From: Thiobacillus denitrificans
Lineage (GTDB): Bacteria > Pseudomonadota > Gammaproteobacteria > Burkholderiales > Thiobacillaceae
NCBI GenBank assembly: GCA_020723405.1
Contig: DYIY01000022.1
Span: 1 to 53,176, forward strand
Direction: 5' to 3'
Length of the DNA: 53,176 nucleotides
The notes beneath the pieces are model-generated. The model saw nothing but the letters and a program-made list of their open reading frames with translations. It did not search any database and had not been told where the DNA came from. Below are positions 1 to 8,569 of this stretch, piece after piece (within the stretch, counting starts at the first letter, position 1; each line of letters starts with the position of its first letter). Both the position numbers and the translations under genes were made by a program.

Positions 1-53
<53 letters not shown>

Positions 54-68
54 ACACGCGAGCCGCGC

Positions 69-97
69 ATTCTAGGGATCGAACCCCATCTTGTAAA
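69..97 (-). promoter_or_regulatory. Sigma-70 promoter of tRNA-Ala(GGC)
   Basis: Read on the minus strand, TTTACA (92-97) is followed after exactly 17 bases by TAGAAT (69-74). The -10 box ends about 15 bases ahead of the mature tRNA 5' end. Both hexamers are close to consensus. Confidence 0.75.
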
Positions 98-151
98 CCC
101 CTTTTTACATCGGAGAAGAAGATTTTGTGACGGCGGGCTATAGTCCCGGCC

Positions 152-1105
152 ATGCGCATCGTGCTGATCACTCCCTACCTGCCCGGGGTCCGCAACGGCA
201 ACGCCCACACGGCGGTGCGCTGGCGACGCTTCCTGCGCCGGGCCGGGCATCGGGTGGACATGGCGCTGGATTGGGACGGCCGGCCGGCAGACCTGCTGAT
301 CGCCCTCCACGCCCGGCGCAGCCACGGACCCCTGGCCCGTTTCGCCTTGGCCCATCCGGACCGGCCCCGGGTGCTGATGCTCACCGGCACCGACCTGTAC
401 CGGGACATCCGCAGCGACGCCGACGCCCAGGATTCCCTGGCGCGGGCCACCCACATCGTGGTGTTGCAGGACCAGGGGCTGGCGGAGCTGGCGCCGGACA
501 TCCGCGCCAAGGCCCGGGTGATCCACCAGTCGGCCCCGTCCCTGGCGGCGGCCCGGCGGCCGGTGCGCCATTTCGACGTGTGCATCGCCTCCCATCTGCG
601 CGACGAGAAGGACCCCTTTCGCGGCGCCCTGGCGTCCCGCCTGCTGCCCGCCGCCAGCCGCATCCGCCTGATCCACGTGGGCGGCCCCCTGCAGGAGGGC
701 ATGGCCGAGGCGGCCCGGGACCTGGCGGGACAATGCCCCCGCTGGCGCTGGCTGGGGGCCCGCAGCCACGGCGAGACCCGGCGGCGCATCGCCCGGGCCC
801 ATCTGCTGCTGCTCAGCTCGCCCATGGAAGGCGGCGCCAACGTGATTTGCGAAGCGGTGACCAGCGGGACGCCGGTGCTGGCCTCACGGGTGCCCGGCAA
901 CGTGGGCATGCTGGGGGAGGACTATCCGGGCTATTACCCCTTCGGCGACACGGCGGCCCTGGCGGCGTTGCTGGAACGGACGGAACGGGATGGGGGCTTC
1001 TACGCCGCCCTGCGGGCCGCCTGCGCCTCCCGGGCGCCCCTCTTCGCCCCGGCGCGGGAAGCCGCCCTGGTGGCGGCCCTGGCGGAGGATTGCCGATGCG
1101 CCTGA
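152..1105 (+). CDS. senB: SenB-like selenosugar synthase (GT-B glycosyltransferase, TIGR04348 family)
   Basis: 317 aa. The N-terminus (RIVLITPYLPGVRNGN) and the internal patterns LIALHARRSH, TGTDLYRDI, LREEKDP-like LRDEKDPF and SSPMEGGANV match the betaproteobacterial TIGR04348 family as I know it. That family was later assigned to SenB, which makes a selenosugar from selenophosphate and a UDP-sugar on the way to selenoneine. The fold is a two-Rossmann GT-B transferase and no membrane segment is seen. Its usual partners senA (EgtB-like) and selD are not adjacent: a tRNA lies upstream and rlmH overlaps the 3' end by 10 bases. The family call is firm; the selenium role here is inferred, because the partners are out of view. 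Confidence 0.75.
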   Translation: MRIVLITPYLPGVRNGNAHTAVRWRRFLRRAGHRVDMALDWDGRPADLLIALHARRSHGPLARFALAHPDRPRVLMLTGTDLYRDIRSDADAQDSLARATHIVVLQDQGLAELAPDIRAKARVIHQSAPSLAAARRPVRHFDVCIASHLRDEKDPFRGALASRLLPAASRIRLIHVGGPLQEGMAEAARDLAGQCPRWRWLGARSHGETRRRIARAHLLLLSSPMEGGANVICEAVTSGTPVLASRVPGNVGMLGEDYPGYYPFGDTAALAALLERTERDGGFYAALRAACASRAPLFAPAREAALVAALAEDCRCA

Positions 1106-1563
1106 CCCTGCTGGCGGTGGGCGACAAGCTGCCCGGATGGGCCGAGGAGTCCACCGCCGAGTACCTGAAGCGCATGCCCCGGGAAGCCCGGGTGGAACTG
1201 GTGACGGTGAAGCCGGAGAAGCGGGCCGGTCAGCCTGCGGAGGCCCTCAAGCAGGCCGACACGGCCCGGCTGCTGGACAAACTGCCTGCCGGGGCCCGGG
1301 TGGTGGCCCTGGACGAGCACGGCCGCCAGGTGACCACCAAGGAATTGGCGGAGCTGCTGGCCCGCTGGCTGGAATCGGGCCGGGACACCTGTCTGGTGAT
1401 CGGCGGCGCCGACGGCCTGGCCCCGGCCCTGCTGGACCGGGCGGAAACCACCCTGGCCCTGTCCCGCCTCACCCTGCCCCACGCCCTGGCCCGGGTGCTG
1501 CTGGCGGAACAACTCTACCGGGCCGCCAGTCTGCTCAACAACCACCCCTATCACCGGGAGTAG
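1096..1563 (+). CDS. rlmH: 23S rRNA (pseudouridine1915-N3)-methyltransferase RlmH
   Basis: 155 aa, the normal family length. This SPOUT-class SAM methyltransferase modifies pseudouridine 1915 in helix 69 of 23S rRNA. The SAM-binding knot is visible in the C-terminal half (VIGGADGL, LSRLTLPHALAR, EQLYRA), and the protein ends in the typical NNHPYHRE. The ATG lies inside the end of senB, and the 10-base overlap suggests co-translation. In most relatives rlmH follows nadD-rsfS, so coupling to senB is a local rearrangement. Confidence 0.95.
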   Translation: MRLTLLAVGDKLPGWAEESTAEYLKRMPREARVELVTVKPEKRAGQPAEALKQADTARLLDKLPAGARVVALDEHGRQVTTKELAELLARWLESGRDTCLVIGGADGLAPALLDRAETTLALSRLTLPHALARVLLAEQLYRAASLLNNHPYHRE

Positions 1564-1609
1564 GCGTCCCGCCTATGATGAGGGGGAAACGAGAAGAAGG
1601 CCCTCCATC

Positions 1610-2773
1610 ATGAACCCCCACACCCCCGCCCTGCGCCGCTGGATTCCGCGTCTGGCACTGCTGATCCTGCTGGCCGGCGCCGCCGTCCTGGGCTGGCGCC
1701 ACTACGCCGAGCCCGAGCCGGTCGAGGTGAGCGTGGCCCAGGTGGAGACGGGCCGGGTGGAAGCCACCGTGGCCAACACCCGGGCCGGCACCGTGAAGCC
1801 CTGCCGGCGGGCCAAGCTGTCGCCCCAGGGGGGCGGCCAGATCGCCCGGCTCCTGGTGAAGGAAGGCGACCGGGTGGAGGGGGGCCAGGTGCTCATGGAA
1901 TTGTGGAACCAGGACCTGACCGCCCAGGTGCGCTTGGCCGAGGAACAGGTGGCCACCAGCCGGGCCCGGCAGGTGGAGGCCTGCGCCGCGGCGGCCGCCG
2001 CCCGACGCGAGGCGGACCGGCAGAAGAGCCTGGCGGCCCAGGGCTTCGTCAGCGAGGCGGGGGTGGACAAGGCGGTGAGCGAAGCCCAGGTGCGGGAGGC
2101 CACCTGCCAGGCCGCCCAGACCGAGATCGGCGCCGCCCGGGCCCGGGTGGACACGGCCCGGGCCGCCCTGAGCCGCACCGTGCTGGCCGCGCCCTTCGCC
2201 GGCATCGTCGCCGAGGTCACCGGGGAGCAGGGGGAATACAGCACCCCCTCGCCGCCCGGCATTCCCACCCCGCCGGCCATCGACCTCATCGACGACGCCT
2301 GCCTCTACGTGACCGCGCCGGTGGACGAAGTGGACGCCCCCCGCCTGAAAGTGGGCCAGCCGGCGCGCATCGCCCTGGACGCCTTTCCCGGCCGGCATTT
2401 CCCCGGCCACGTGCAGCGCATCGCCCCTTACGTGCTGGAAGTGGAGAAGCAGGCCCGCACCGTGGACGTGGAGGTGGCCTTCGACCGGCCCAAGGAAGCC
2501 GGCGGCCTGCTGGTGGGCTACAGCGCCGACGCCGAGGTGATCCTGGACGCCCGGGACGGGGTGCCCCGCCTGCCCACCCAGGCGGTGATGGAGGGCGACA
2601 AGGTGCTGGTGCTGGAAGCGGGCCTGCTCCGGGAACGGCAGATCGAAACGGGCCTGGCCAACTGGGAATACACGGAAGTCCGCAAGGGCCTGGCCCCGGG
2701 GGCCCGGGTGGTCACCTCCCTGAGCGTGGAAGGGGTGAAGGCCGGCGCGGCGGCGGTGGCCAAGGCGAAATGA
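1610..2773 (+). CDS. HlyD/MacA-family periplasmic adaptor of an ABC exporter
   Basis: 387 aa. It has one N-terminal membrane anchor (about residues 10-28), then a biotinyl-lipoyl-like segment (GGGQIARLLVKEGDRVEGGQ). A long alpha-helical hairpin rich in Ala, Glu and Arg follows (about 105-185), and then beta-barrel and membrane-proximal segments. This is the MacA/HlyD plan for linking an inner-membrane ABC transporter to an outer-membrane channel. It opens a four-gene operon and its stop overlaps the ATPase start (ATGA). No outer-membrane factor is encoded nearby, so the exporter must borrow one or act only to the periplasm. The substrate is unknown. Confidence 0.88.
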   Translation: MNPHTPALRRWIPRLALLILLAGAAVLGWRHYAEPEPVEVSVAQVETGRVEATVANTRAGTVKPCRRAKLSPQGGGQIARLLVKEGDRVEGGQVLMELWNQDLTAQVRLAEEQVATSRARQVEACAAAAAARREADRQKSLAAQGFVSEAGVDKAVSEAQVREATCQAAQTEIGAARARVDTARAALSRTVLAAPFAGIVAEVTGEQGEYSTPSPPGIPTPPAIDLIDDACLYVTAPVDEVDAPRLKVGQPARIALDAFPGRHFPGHVQRIAPYVLEVEKQARTVDVEVAFDRPKEAGGLLVGYSADAEVILDARDGVPRLPTQAVMEGDKVLVLEAGLLRERQIETGLANWEYTEVRKGLAPGARVVTSLSVEGVKAGAAAVAKAK

Positions 2774-3444
2774 TCCGGCTCTCCGGCATCACCCGTGATT
2801 TCCCCGTGGGGGACCAGGTGGTCCACGCCCTGGCGGGGGTGGACCTGCACATTCCCGCAGGCCAGTTCGCCGCCATCATGGGGCCGTCGGGTTCGGGCAA
2901 GTCCACCCTGCTCAACCTGCTGGGACTGCTGGACCGGCCCACCCGGGGCCGCTACGAGCTGGACGGGCGGGACGTGACGGAACTGGACGAGGCCGAGACC
3001 GCCCGGGTGCGGCGGGACCGCATCGGCTTCGTCTTCCAGTTCTTCCATCTGGTGCCCCGGCTCACCGCCGCGGCCAACGTGGCCCTGCCCATGATGCTGG
3101 CCGGCGTGCCGCCCCGGGAGCGGGCGGCCCGGGTGGCGGAACTGCTGGCCCAGGTGGGGCTCACCGAGCGGGCCGACCACAAGCCGGCCCAGCTGTCCGG
3201 CGGACAGTTGCAGCGGGTGGCCATCGCCCGGGCCATGTCCATGGGCCCCGCCCTGCTGCTGGCCGACGAGCCCACCGGCAACCTGGACCGGGCCACGGGC
3301 CGGGAGATCATGGGCCTGCTGGAAAACCTCAACCAGGCGGGCACCACCCTGCTGGTCATCACCCACGACGCCGAGGTGGGGGCCCGGGCCCAGCGGCGCA
3401 TCGTCATGGAAGACGGCCGGGTGGTGGGGGACGACAAGCCATGA
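2770..3444 (+). CDS. MacB/LolD-type ABC transporter ATPase
   Basis: 224 aa, a stand-alone nucleotide-binding subunit. The Walker A (GPSGSGKST), Q-loop (FVFQFFHL), signature (LSGGQLQR), Walker B (LLLADEPTG) and H-loop (ITHD) are all intact. The EPTGNLD context is typical of the MacB/LolD/FtsE group, which powers extraction or efflux rather than channel transport. The start overlaps the adaptor stop by four bases, and the next permease begins 10 bases downstream. Confidence 0.93.
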   Translation: MIRLSGITRDFPVGDQVVHALAGVDLHIPAGQFAAIMGPSGSGKSTLLNLLGLLDRPTRGRYELDGRDVTELDEAETARVRRDRIGFVFQFFHLVPRLTAAANVALPMMLAGVPPRERAARVAELLAQVGLTERADHKPAQLSGGQLQRVAIARAMSMGPALLLADEPTGNLDRATGREIMGLLENLNQAGTTLLVITHDAEVGARAQRRIVMEDGRVVGDDKP

Positions 3445-3454
3445 GCGGCCGGCC

Positions 3455-4663
3455 ATGACCCTAGCCGACACCTTCCGCCTGGCCTGGTCCGCCCTGGCCA
3501 GCCAGCCCCGGCGCAGCGCCCTCATCGCCCTGGCCATGAGCATCGGCGTGGGGGCGGTGGTGGTACTCACCGCCCTGGGGGAAGGGGCCCGGCGCTACGT
3601 GCTGGACCAGTTCGCCGGCCTGGGCACCAACCTGGTCATCGTCATCCCCGGCCGGGCGGAGACCACCGGCGCGGCCCCCGGCGTGCTGTCCGGCCAGACC
3701 ACCCGGGACCTGAGCCTGGCCGACGCGGAAGCCCTGCGCCATCTGCGCGGCGTGGCCCGGGTGGCGCCCCTCAACGTGGGTTCCGCCCAGGTGAGCCGGG
3801 GCGCCCTGTCCCGGGACACGGTGGTCCTGGGCTCCAGCGCCGAGATGCTGGAGGTGCGCCACATGAAGCTGGCCCAGGGCCGCTTCCTGCCCCCCGGACC
3901 CCTGGACCGGGCCACGCCGGTGTGCGTGCTGGGCGAGACCATCCGGGCCGAGCTGTTCGGCGGCGAGGGGGGCCTGAACCAGTGGGTGCGCATCGGCGAC
4001 CGGCGTTTCCGGGTCATCGGCGTGCTGGCGCCCCAGGGCCAGCAGATGGGCTTCAACACCGACGAGACGGTGATGGTGCCGGTGGCCGCAGCCCAGCAGA
4101 TGTTCAACGTCACCTCCCTGTTCCGCATCCTGGTGGAAGCCCAGGGCCGGGCCGCCGTGCCGACGGTGAAGGAGGCCCTGGTGGCCACCCTGAAGGCCCG
4201 CCACGAGAACACCGAGGACGTGACGGTCATCACCCAGGACGCGGTGCTGGCCACCTTCGACCAGATCCTCACCGCCCTGACCCTGGCGGTGGCCGGCATC
4301 GGCGCCATCAGCCTGGCGGTGGCCGGCATCCTCATCATGAACGTGATGCTGGTGTCGGTGACCCAGCGCCGCCACGAAATCGGCCTGCTCAAGGCCCTGG
4401 GGGCCCCGGGGCCCACGGTGCGCCGGCTGTTCCTGGCCGAGGCGGCCCTGATGGCCGGGCTGGGGGCCCTGGGCGGGGTGCTGACGGGCCAGGCGGCCAG
4501 CGCCGCCCTGCGCGGCCTCTACCCCGTCCTGCCCGCCGCCGCCCCGGCCTGGGCCCTGGCGGCGGCGGTGGGCACGGCCCTGGGGGCGGGTCTGCTGTTC
4601 GCCTGGCTGCCGGCCCGCAACGCCGCCCGGCTGGACGCCGCCCAGGCCCTGGCGAGGCGCTGA
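3455..4663 (+). CDS. MacB/FtsX-type ABC permease, first copy
   Basis: 402 aa. The organisation is TM1 (about 20-45), a large periplasmic MacB_PCD-like domain (about 50-265), then three C-terminal TM helices of an FtsX domain. The pattern MNVMLVSVTQRRHEIGLLKALGA is the usual FtsX cytoplasmic elbow. Its stop is shared with the next start (TGATG), so the two permeases are translationally coupled and probably form a heterodimer. No fused ATPase is present, unlike canonical MacB. Confidence 0.9.
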   Translation: MTLADTFRLAWSALASQPRRSALIALAMSIGVGAVVVLTALGEGARRYVLDQFAGLGTNLVIVIPGRAETTGAAPGVLSGQTTRDLSLADAEALRHLRGVARVAPLNVGSAQVSRGALSRDTVVLGSSAEMLEVRHMKLAQGRFLPPGPLDRATPVCVLGETIRAELFGGEGGLNQWVRIGDRRFRVIGVLAPQGQQMGFNTDETVMVPVAAAQQMFNVTSLFRILVEAQGRAAVPTVKEALVATLKARHENTEDVTVITQDAVLATFDQILTALTLAVAGIGAISLAVAGILIMNVMLVSVTQRRHEIGLLKALGAPGPTVRRLFLAEAALMAGLGALGGVLTGQAASAALRGLYPVLPAAAPAWALAAAVGTALGAGLLFAWLPARNAARLDAAQALARR

Positions 4664-5862
4664 TGCGCTCCACCGATCTCCTCGCCCTGGCCGGGGGCTC
4701 CCTCACCAGCCACCCCCTGCGCAGCGCCCTGTCGGCCCTGGGCATCGCCGTGGGGGTGGCGGCGGTGATCCTGCTCACCGCCCTGGGCGAGGGGCTGCAC
4801 AGCTTCGTCATCGGCCAGTTCACCCAGTTCGGCACCCACCTGATCGCCGTGGCCCCGGGCAAGAGCAAGACCCACGGGGCCGAGGTGGGCATGTTCGGCA
4901 ACACCCGGCCCCTGACCATCGACGACGCCCTGGCCCTGGCCCGGCTGCCCGACGTGGAAGGGGTCTGCCCGGTGGTCCAGGGCAACGCCGAGATCACCGC
5001 CGCCGGCCGGGCCCGGCGGGTCACCCTCTACGGCGTGGGCCCGGACTTCGAGAAGGTGCTCCAGGCCCGCATCGCCACCGGCCGCTTCCTGCCCGACGAC
5101 GACCAGCGGGCGCCCCGGGCCCTGGTGGCCCTGGGCCCCAAGGCGGCCCGGGAGCTGTTCGGCAGCGCCAACCCCCTGGGCCAGCTCATCCGGGTGGGGG
5201 GCCAGCGTTACCGGGTGGTGGGGGTGCTGGCCTCCAAGGGCCAGATGCTGGGCTTCGATCTGGACGATACGGTGTTCATCCCGGCGGCCCGGGCCCTGGA
5301 ACTGTTCAACCGGGACAGCCTGATGGAAATCGACGTGCTGCACCGGGCCGAGGCGCCGCCGGAGCGGGTGGTGGCGGACATGGCCCGGCTCCTCAAGGCC
5401 CGCCACGGCGGCGAGGACTTCACCATCACCACCCAGCAACAGCAGCTCTCCGTGCTGGATTCCGTGCTCTCCGTGCTGACCTTCGCCGTGGCCGCCCTGG
5501 GCAGCATCTCCCTGCTGGTGGGCGGGGTGGGCATCCTCACCCTGATGACCATCGCCGTCACGGAACGCACCGGGGAAATCGGCCTGTTCGGCGCCCTGGG
5601 GGCCCGGCGCGGCCAGGTCATGGCCCTGTTCCTGGCCGAAGCGGCGGGCCTGGCGGCCCTGGGAGGACTGGCGGGACTGGCCCTGGGACTGGGCCTGGCC
5701 CAGTTGCTGGGCCTGCTGGTGCCGGCCCTGCCGGTGCGCATCGCCTGGGATTACGTCCTGGCCGCCGAAGCGGTGGCCGTGGGCATCGGCATGCTGGCCG
5801 GCGTTGCGCCGGCCCGCCGCGCCGCCCGCCTGGACCCGGTGGAGGCCCTGCGGGCGGAGTGA
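4663..5862 (+). CDS. MacB/FtsX-type ABC permease, second copy
   Basis: 399 aa. It has the same plan as the preceding permease (TM, periplasmic MacB_PCD-like domain, three TM FtsX domain) and clear sequence similarity to it (ALGEGL, GTHLIAVAPG, ERTGEIGLFGALGA). The pair looks like an old duplication that now supplies the two halves of a heterodimeric transporter with the ATPase and adaptor upstream. It is the last gene of the operon; the convergent gene on the other strand begins four bases later. Confidence 0.9.
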   Translation: MRSTDLLALAGGSLTSHPLRSALSALGIAVGVAAVILLTALGEGLHSFVIGQFTQFGTHLIAVAPGKSKTHGAEVGMFGNTRPLTIDDALALARLPDVEGVCPVVQGNAEITAAGRARRVTLYGVGPDFEKVLQARIATGRFLPDDDQRAPRALVALGPKAARELFGSANPLGQLIRVGGQRYRVVGVLASKGQMLGFDLDDTVFIPAARALELFNRDSLMEIDVLHRAEAPPERVVADMARLLKARHGGEDFTITTQQQQLSVLDSVLSVLTFAVAALGSISLLVGGVGILTLMTIAVTERTGEIGLFGALGARRGQVMALFLAEAAGLAALGGLAGLALGLGLAQLLGLLVPALPVRIAWDYVLAAEAVAVGIGMLAGVAPARRAARLDPVEALRAE

Positions 5863-5866
5863 GGTC

Positions 5867-8332
5867 TCAATTCTTCAGGAGGGTGATCATCACCGCTTCG
5901 CCGTCGCCGGAGAGGGTGATGGCCGGGCTGAGGGTCACCGTGTAGGAGGTGGCGTTCTCGGTGACGGAGGGGGTGGAGACCACGTGGCCCGCGGGGGAGA
6001 AGCGGTGCATGGTGGCCGTCACGGAGCCGGTCCAGCCGTCCTTGTTGAAAGTCATGCTTTGCAGGCTGGCGGACACGACCTGACCGCTGGCGGCAGTGAC
6101 CGTGACCACGCGCCGGGCGCCGTCGTCCACCGAGCTGAACTGGGTGGTTTCCAGATCGCTGGCGGAACCGGTGACGGTGGCGTAGTTGGCTTCCACTTCC
6201 AGGGCGGCGTTGCCGAAGAAGCTGTGGAAGGTCTTCATGGCCTCGTCGGGGGCAGTGCCCGCCACGCCGTTGCCCGTATCCCAACCGTAGATGCTGACCC
6301 GGGTTTCATCCGGGCCCATGCCCCGGTGATAGTGCCAGGCCAGGTGGTTGCCCAGTTCGGAAGTCGCCACGGCCGCACCCTGGCCCGCTTCGGCGGCCCG
6401 GATGCCGACGGTTTCGGTAACCCACAGGCCCCGCAGGGTGCCCACGCCACGCCACTTGTCCCAGATCAGGTCCAGGTTGCTGGAAGAGCCGGGGTAATGC
6501 ACGGTGAGCAGGTGCACCAGGTCGGTGACTTTCTTGCCGGCCAGGCTGGGGGCGTAGGTGCCATCCACCTGGTAGTCCAACAGGGCGTCGATGAAGGCGC
6601 GGGCGCCGGCATTGCCGCCGTTGCCGATGGAGCCCAGGGCCACGGTGACGGCTTGCTCGTCGCCGTAGAAATTCAGGCTGGACTGGCGGATCGCTTCAAC
6701 GGTGGGGGCTAGGTAGTACTCGACGTAGTAGGGAATCATCTCCTGGTCGTATTCCTGGCTGGAACCCGGGACGGTGATGCCACGGCTGGCGGCCCAGGCG
6801 CGCAGGGTGTCGCTGAAGTTCTGCTTGGTGATCTCGTTGCCGAGTTGGTAGATCAGCTTGTCGGCATCCGGGTCCAGGGGAGACAGGGCATCCACCTGGG
6901 CCATCACCACGCTTTGCCAGGTGGCCAGGCCACCGGCCCGCAACAGGTCGAACAGGTCGCCCATGGTGGTCATTTCCTGGTCGGAGTCGCCGCCGAAGCC
7001 GGCGATGGTGACGATCTGGTCGCGGGACTGGATGCGGTTGCCGACTTCCGTGGCCAGGGAGTTGACCTTGCCGGTGTTGTCCAGCAGGTTGATGCCGGTC
7101 AGGTAACCGAACCAGGAACGTTCCATGGTGGCCCAGGAGGCACCGGTCCACTGGGAACTCCAATATTCGTTCCAGGGACGCGGGAAGGCGCTGTCGTCCA
7201 GGGTCACGGTGATGTTGGAGGTCTCGCTGTCGGTGGTCTTGCCATCGCTGACCTTGAAGGTCACGTTGTAGCTGCCGTGCTTGCCGGTACCGGGACGGGC
7301 GCGGAAGGTGCGGCCGTCGAAGCTCATCCAGCTTTGCAGGCCGGTGGCGGTGACGGTCAGGGCATCGCCATCCTCGTCGCTGCCGCTGATGGGCAGGCTC
7401 AGGGCACGGCCTTCACCCACGCGCCAGGCACCCACGGGATTCAGGACGGGAGCCCGGTTGGTGTCGTTCACCACCAGGGTGACGGTGGACTTGGTCTGCT
7501 TGGCGCCATCGCTGGCGGTGAAGGTCACGGAATAGCTGCCGGCCTTGCTGTGATCCGGGGTGGCGGAGAACTTGCTGCCATCGAAGCTCATCCACGCAGC
7601 CTGCATGCCGCTGGCGGTGATGGTCACCGGGCTGCCATCCGGGTCGGTGGCAGTGACGGTGCTGTTCAGGGTGCTGCCTTCCGCCACGGTGAAACTGCCG
7701 AAGGCGCCGAAGACGGGCGCCTGGTTCACATCGGTGACGGTGATGGTCTGCACGGCAGAAGTGCTGAGCTTGCCGTCGCTGGCGGTGATGGTGACGGTAT
7801 GGGTGCCGGCATCGCTGTAACCCGGGGTGGCGGTGAAGGTGGTGCCGACGAGCTTCATCCAGCTCTTCAGGGGAGAAGCCGTCAGGGTGACCACGTCCTT
7901 GTCCGCATCGGTGGCGGTGATGCCCCAGGACAGGGAACCCCCTTCGGCCACGGTACGGCTGGTCAGGGCATTGATGGTGGGCGCCTGGTTGACGTTGGTC
8001 ACCGTGATGGGCACGGCCAGGGTAGTCGCCTTGCCGGAGGTGTCCTTGGCGGTGAAGGAGACGGAATAACTGCCGGAATTGCTCAGGCTGGGCGTGGCCG
8101 TGAGGACGTTGTTCTTGAACGTCATCCAGGTCTTCAGGCCCTTGGCGGTGATGGTGACGGCCGTGCCTTCCGGATCGGTGGCGGCCACGGTGAAGGTCAG
8201 GGTCTGTCCCTCGGCCACCGTCTTGGCGGGAATGGCAGTGAAAGTGGGGGCGAGATTGGCGGCGGAGGCGTGGCCGGCAAAGGCCAGGGCCATCAGGGCG
8301 GTCAATCGGGCATATTTTGTACGGTTGGTCAT
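5867..8332 (-). CDS. Secreted protein with four Ig-like repeats and a clan GH-A-like glycosidase domain
   Basis: 821 aa. A signal peptide (residues 1 to about 25, ending ASAAN) is followed by four putative Ig/cadherin-like repeats of about 90 residues (about 28-117, 118-205, 206-293, 294-380). Each opens with AP and carries an AEG or GEG motif and a WM-x-F motif. The remaining 440 residues look like a TIM-barrel glycosidase: YQLGNE puts a Glu at 500 after Asn (acid/base position of clan GH-A) and WVTE puts a Glu at 640 (nucleophile position), with VHYPG between. A short beta domain ends the protein. I chose the ATG at 8332 because AAGGAG stands six bases upstream. It is preceded by a c-di-GMP riboswitch. 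The glycosidase family and substrate are not identifiable by eye. Confidence 0.8.
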   Translation of the reverse strand: MTNRTKYARLTALMALAFAGHASAANLAPTFTAIPAKTVAEGQTLTFTVAATDPEGTAVTITAKGLKTWMTFKNNVLTATPSLSNSGSYSVSFTAKDTSGKATTLAVPITVTNVNQAPTINALTSRTVAEGGSLSWGITATDADKDVVTLTASPLKSWMKLVGTTFTATPGYSDAGTHTVTITASDGKLSTSAVQTITVTDVNQAPVFGAFGSFTVAEGSTLNSTVTATDPDGSPVTITASGMQAAWMSFDGSKFSATPDHSKAGSYSVTFTASDGAKQTKSTVTLVVNDTNRAPVLNPVGAWRVGEGRALSLPISGSDEDGDALTVTATGLQSWMSFDGRTFRARPGTGKHGSYNVTFKVSDGKTTDSETSNITVTLDDSAFPRPWNEYWSSQWTGASWATMERSWFGYLTGINLLDNTGKVNSLATEVGNRIQSRDQIVTIAGFGGDSDQEMTTMGDLFDLLRAGGLATWQSVVMAQVDALSPLDPDADKLIYQLGNEITKQNFSDTLRAWAASRGITVPGSSQEYDQEMIPYYVEYYLAPTVEAIRQSSLNFYGDEQAVTVALGSIGNGGNAGARAFIDALLDYQVDGTYAPSLAGKKVTDLVHLLTVHYPGSSSNLDLIWDKWRGVGTLRGLWVTETVGIRAAEAGQGAAVATSELGNHLAWHYHRGMGPDETRVSIYGWDTGNGVAGTAPDEAMKTFHSFFGNAALEVEANYATVTGSASDLETTQFSSVDDGARRVVTVTAASGQVVSASLQSMTFNKDGWTGSVTATMHRFSPAGHVVSTPSVTENATSYTVTLSPAITLSGDGEAVMITLLKN

Positions 8333-8340
8333 CTCCATCT

Positions 8341-8368
8341 CCTTGCGCGTTGCACAACCGACGCAAGG
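8341..8368 (-). promoter_or_regulatory. Hairpin that can mask the ribosome binding site of the secreted glycosidase-like gene
   Basis: On the minus strand CCTTGCG (8362-8368) is the exact complement of CGCAAGG (8341-8347), with a 14-base loop. The 3' arm supplies most of the AAGGAG Shine-Dalgarno of the start at 8332. Together with the aptamer upstream this suggests control of translation initiation. Confidence 0.55.
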
Positions 8369-8446
8369 GGAGGGAAGCAAACCGGTGTGAGGAATAGCAG
8401 GCAGGACCGCCTCGAACCAGACACGCACTCGCAGTACGCGTCTTCG

Positions 8447-8535
8447 CGATTGGCAATCCCGCTGCCGTAGAACTGGGTTCCTTAGGCCGGTGATTTTGCG
8501 TCCCCGTCTTTCGACGGGTTTGCCCTTTGCAATCG
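8447..8535 (-). promoter_or_regulatory. c-di-GMP-I (GEMM) riboswitch aptamer
   Basis: The minus strand matches the GEMM-I consensus in order. A closing stem CGATTG (8530-8535) pairs with CAATCG (8447-8452). Inside are AAAGGGCAAACC, a CCGTC-GAAA-GACGG hairpin with GNRA tetraloop, GGGACGCAAA, CCGGCCTAA and GGCAGCGGGATTGCC. The AGGG at the ligand contact keeps the G typical of c-di-GMP aptamers, where the cGAMP-selective variant has A. A 10-bp hairpin follows immediately downstream without a T-run, and the RBS-masking hairpin lies about 80 bases further on. The controlled gene is the secreted glycosidase-like protein. Confidence 0.9.
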
Positions 8536-8569
8536 GTGTCTGGGTGCCTTGGCACACACAGACGGTTTC

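Noticed and set aside
8333-8557. 75-codon upstream extension of the secreted glycosidase-like gene
   Set aside because: It translates the riboswitch and leader; the signal peptide begins at the ATG at 8332 with AAGGAG upstream.
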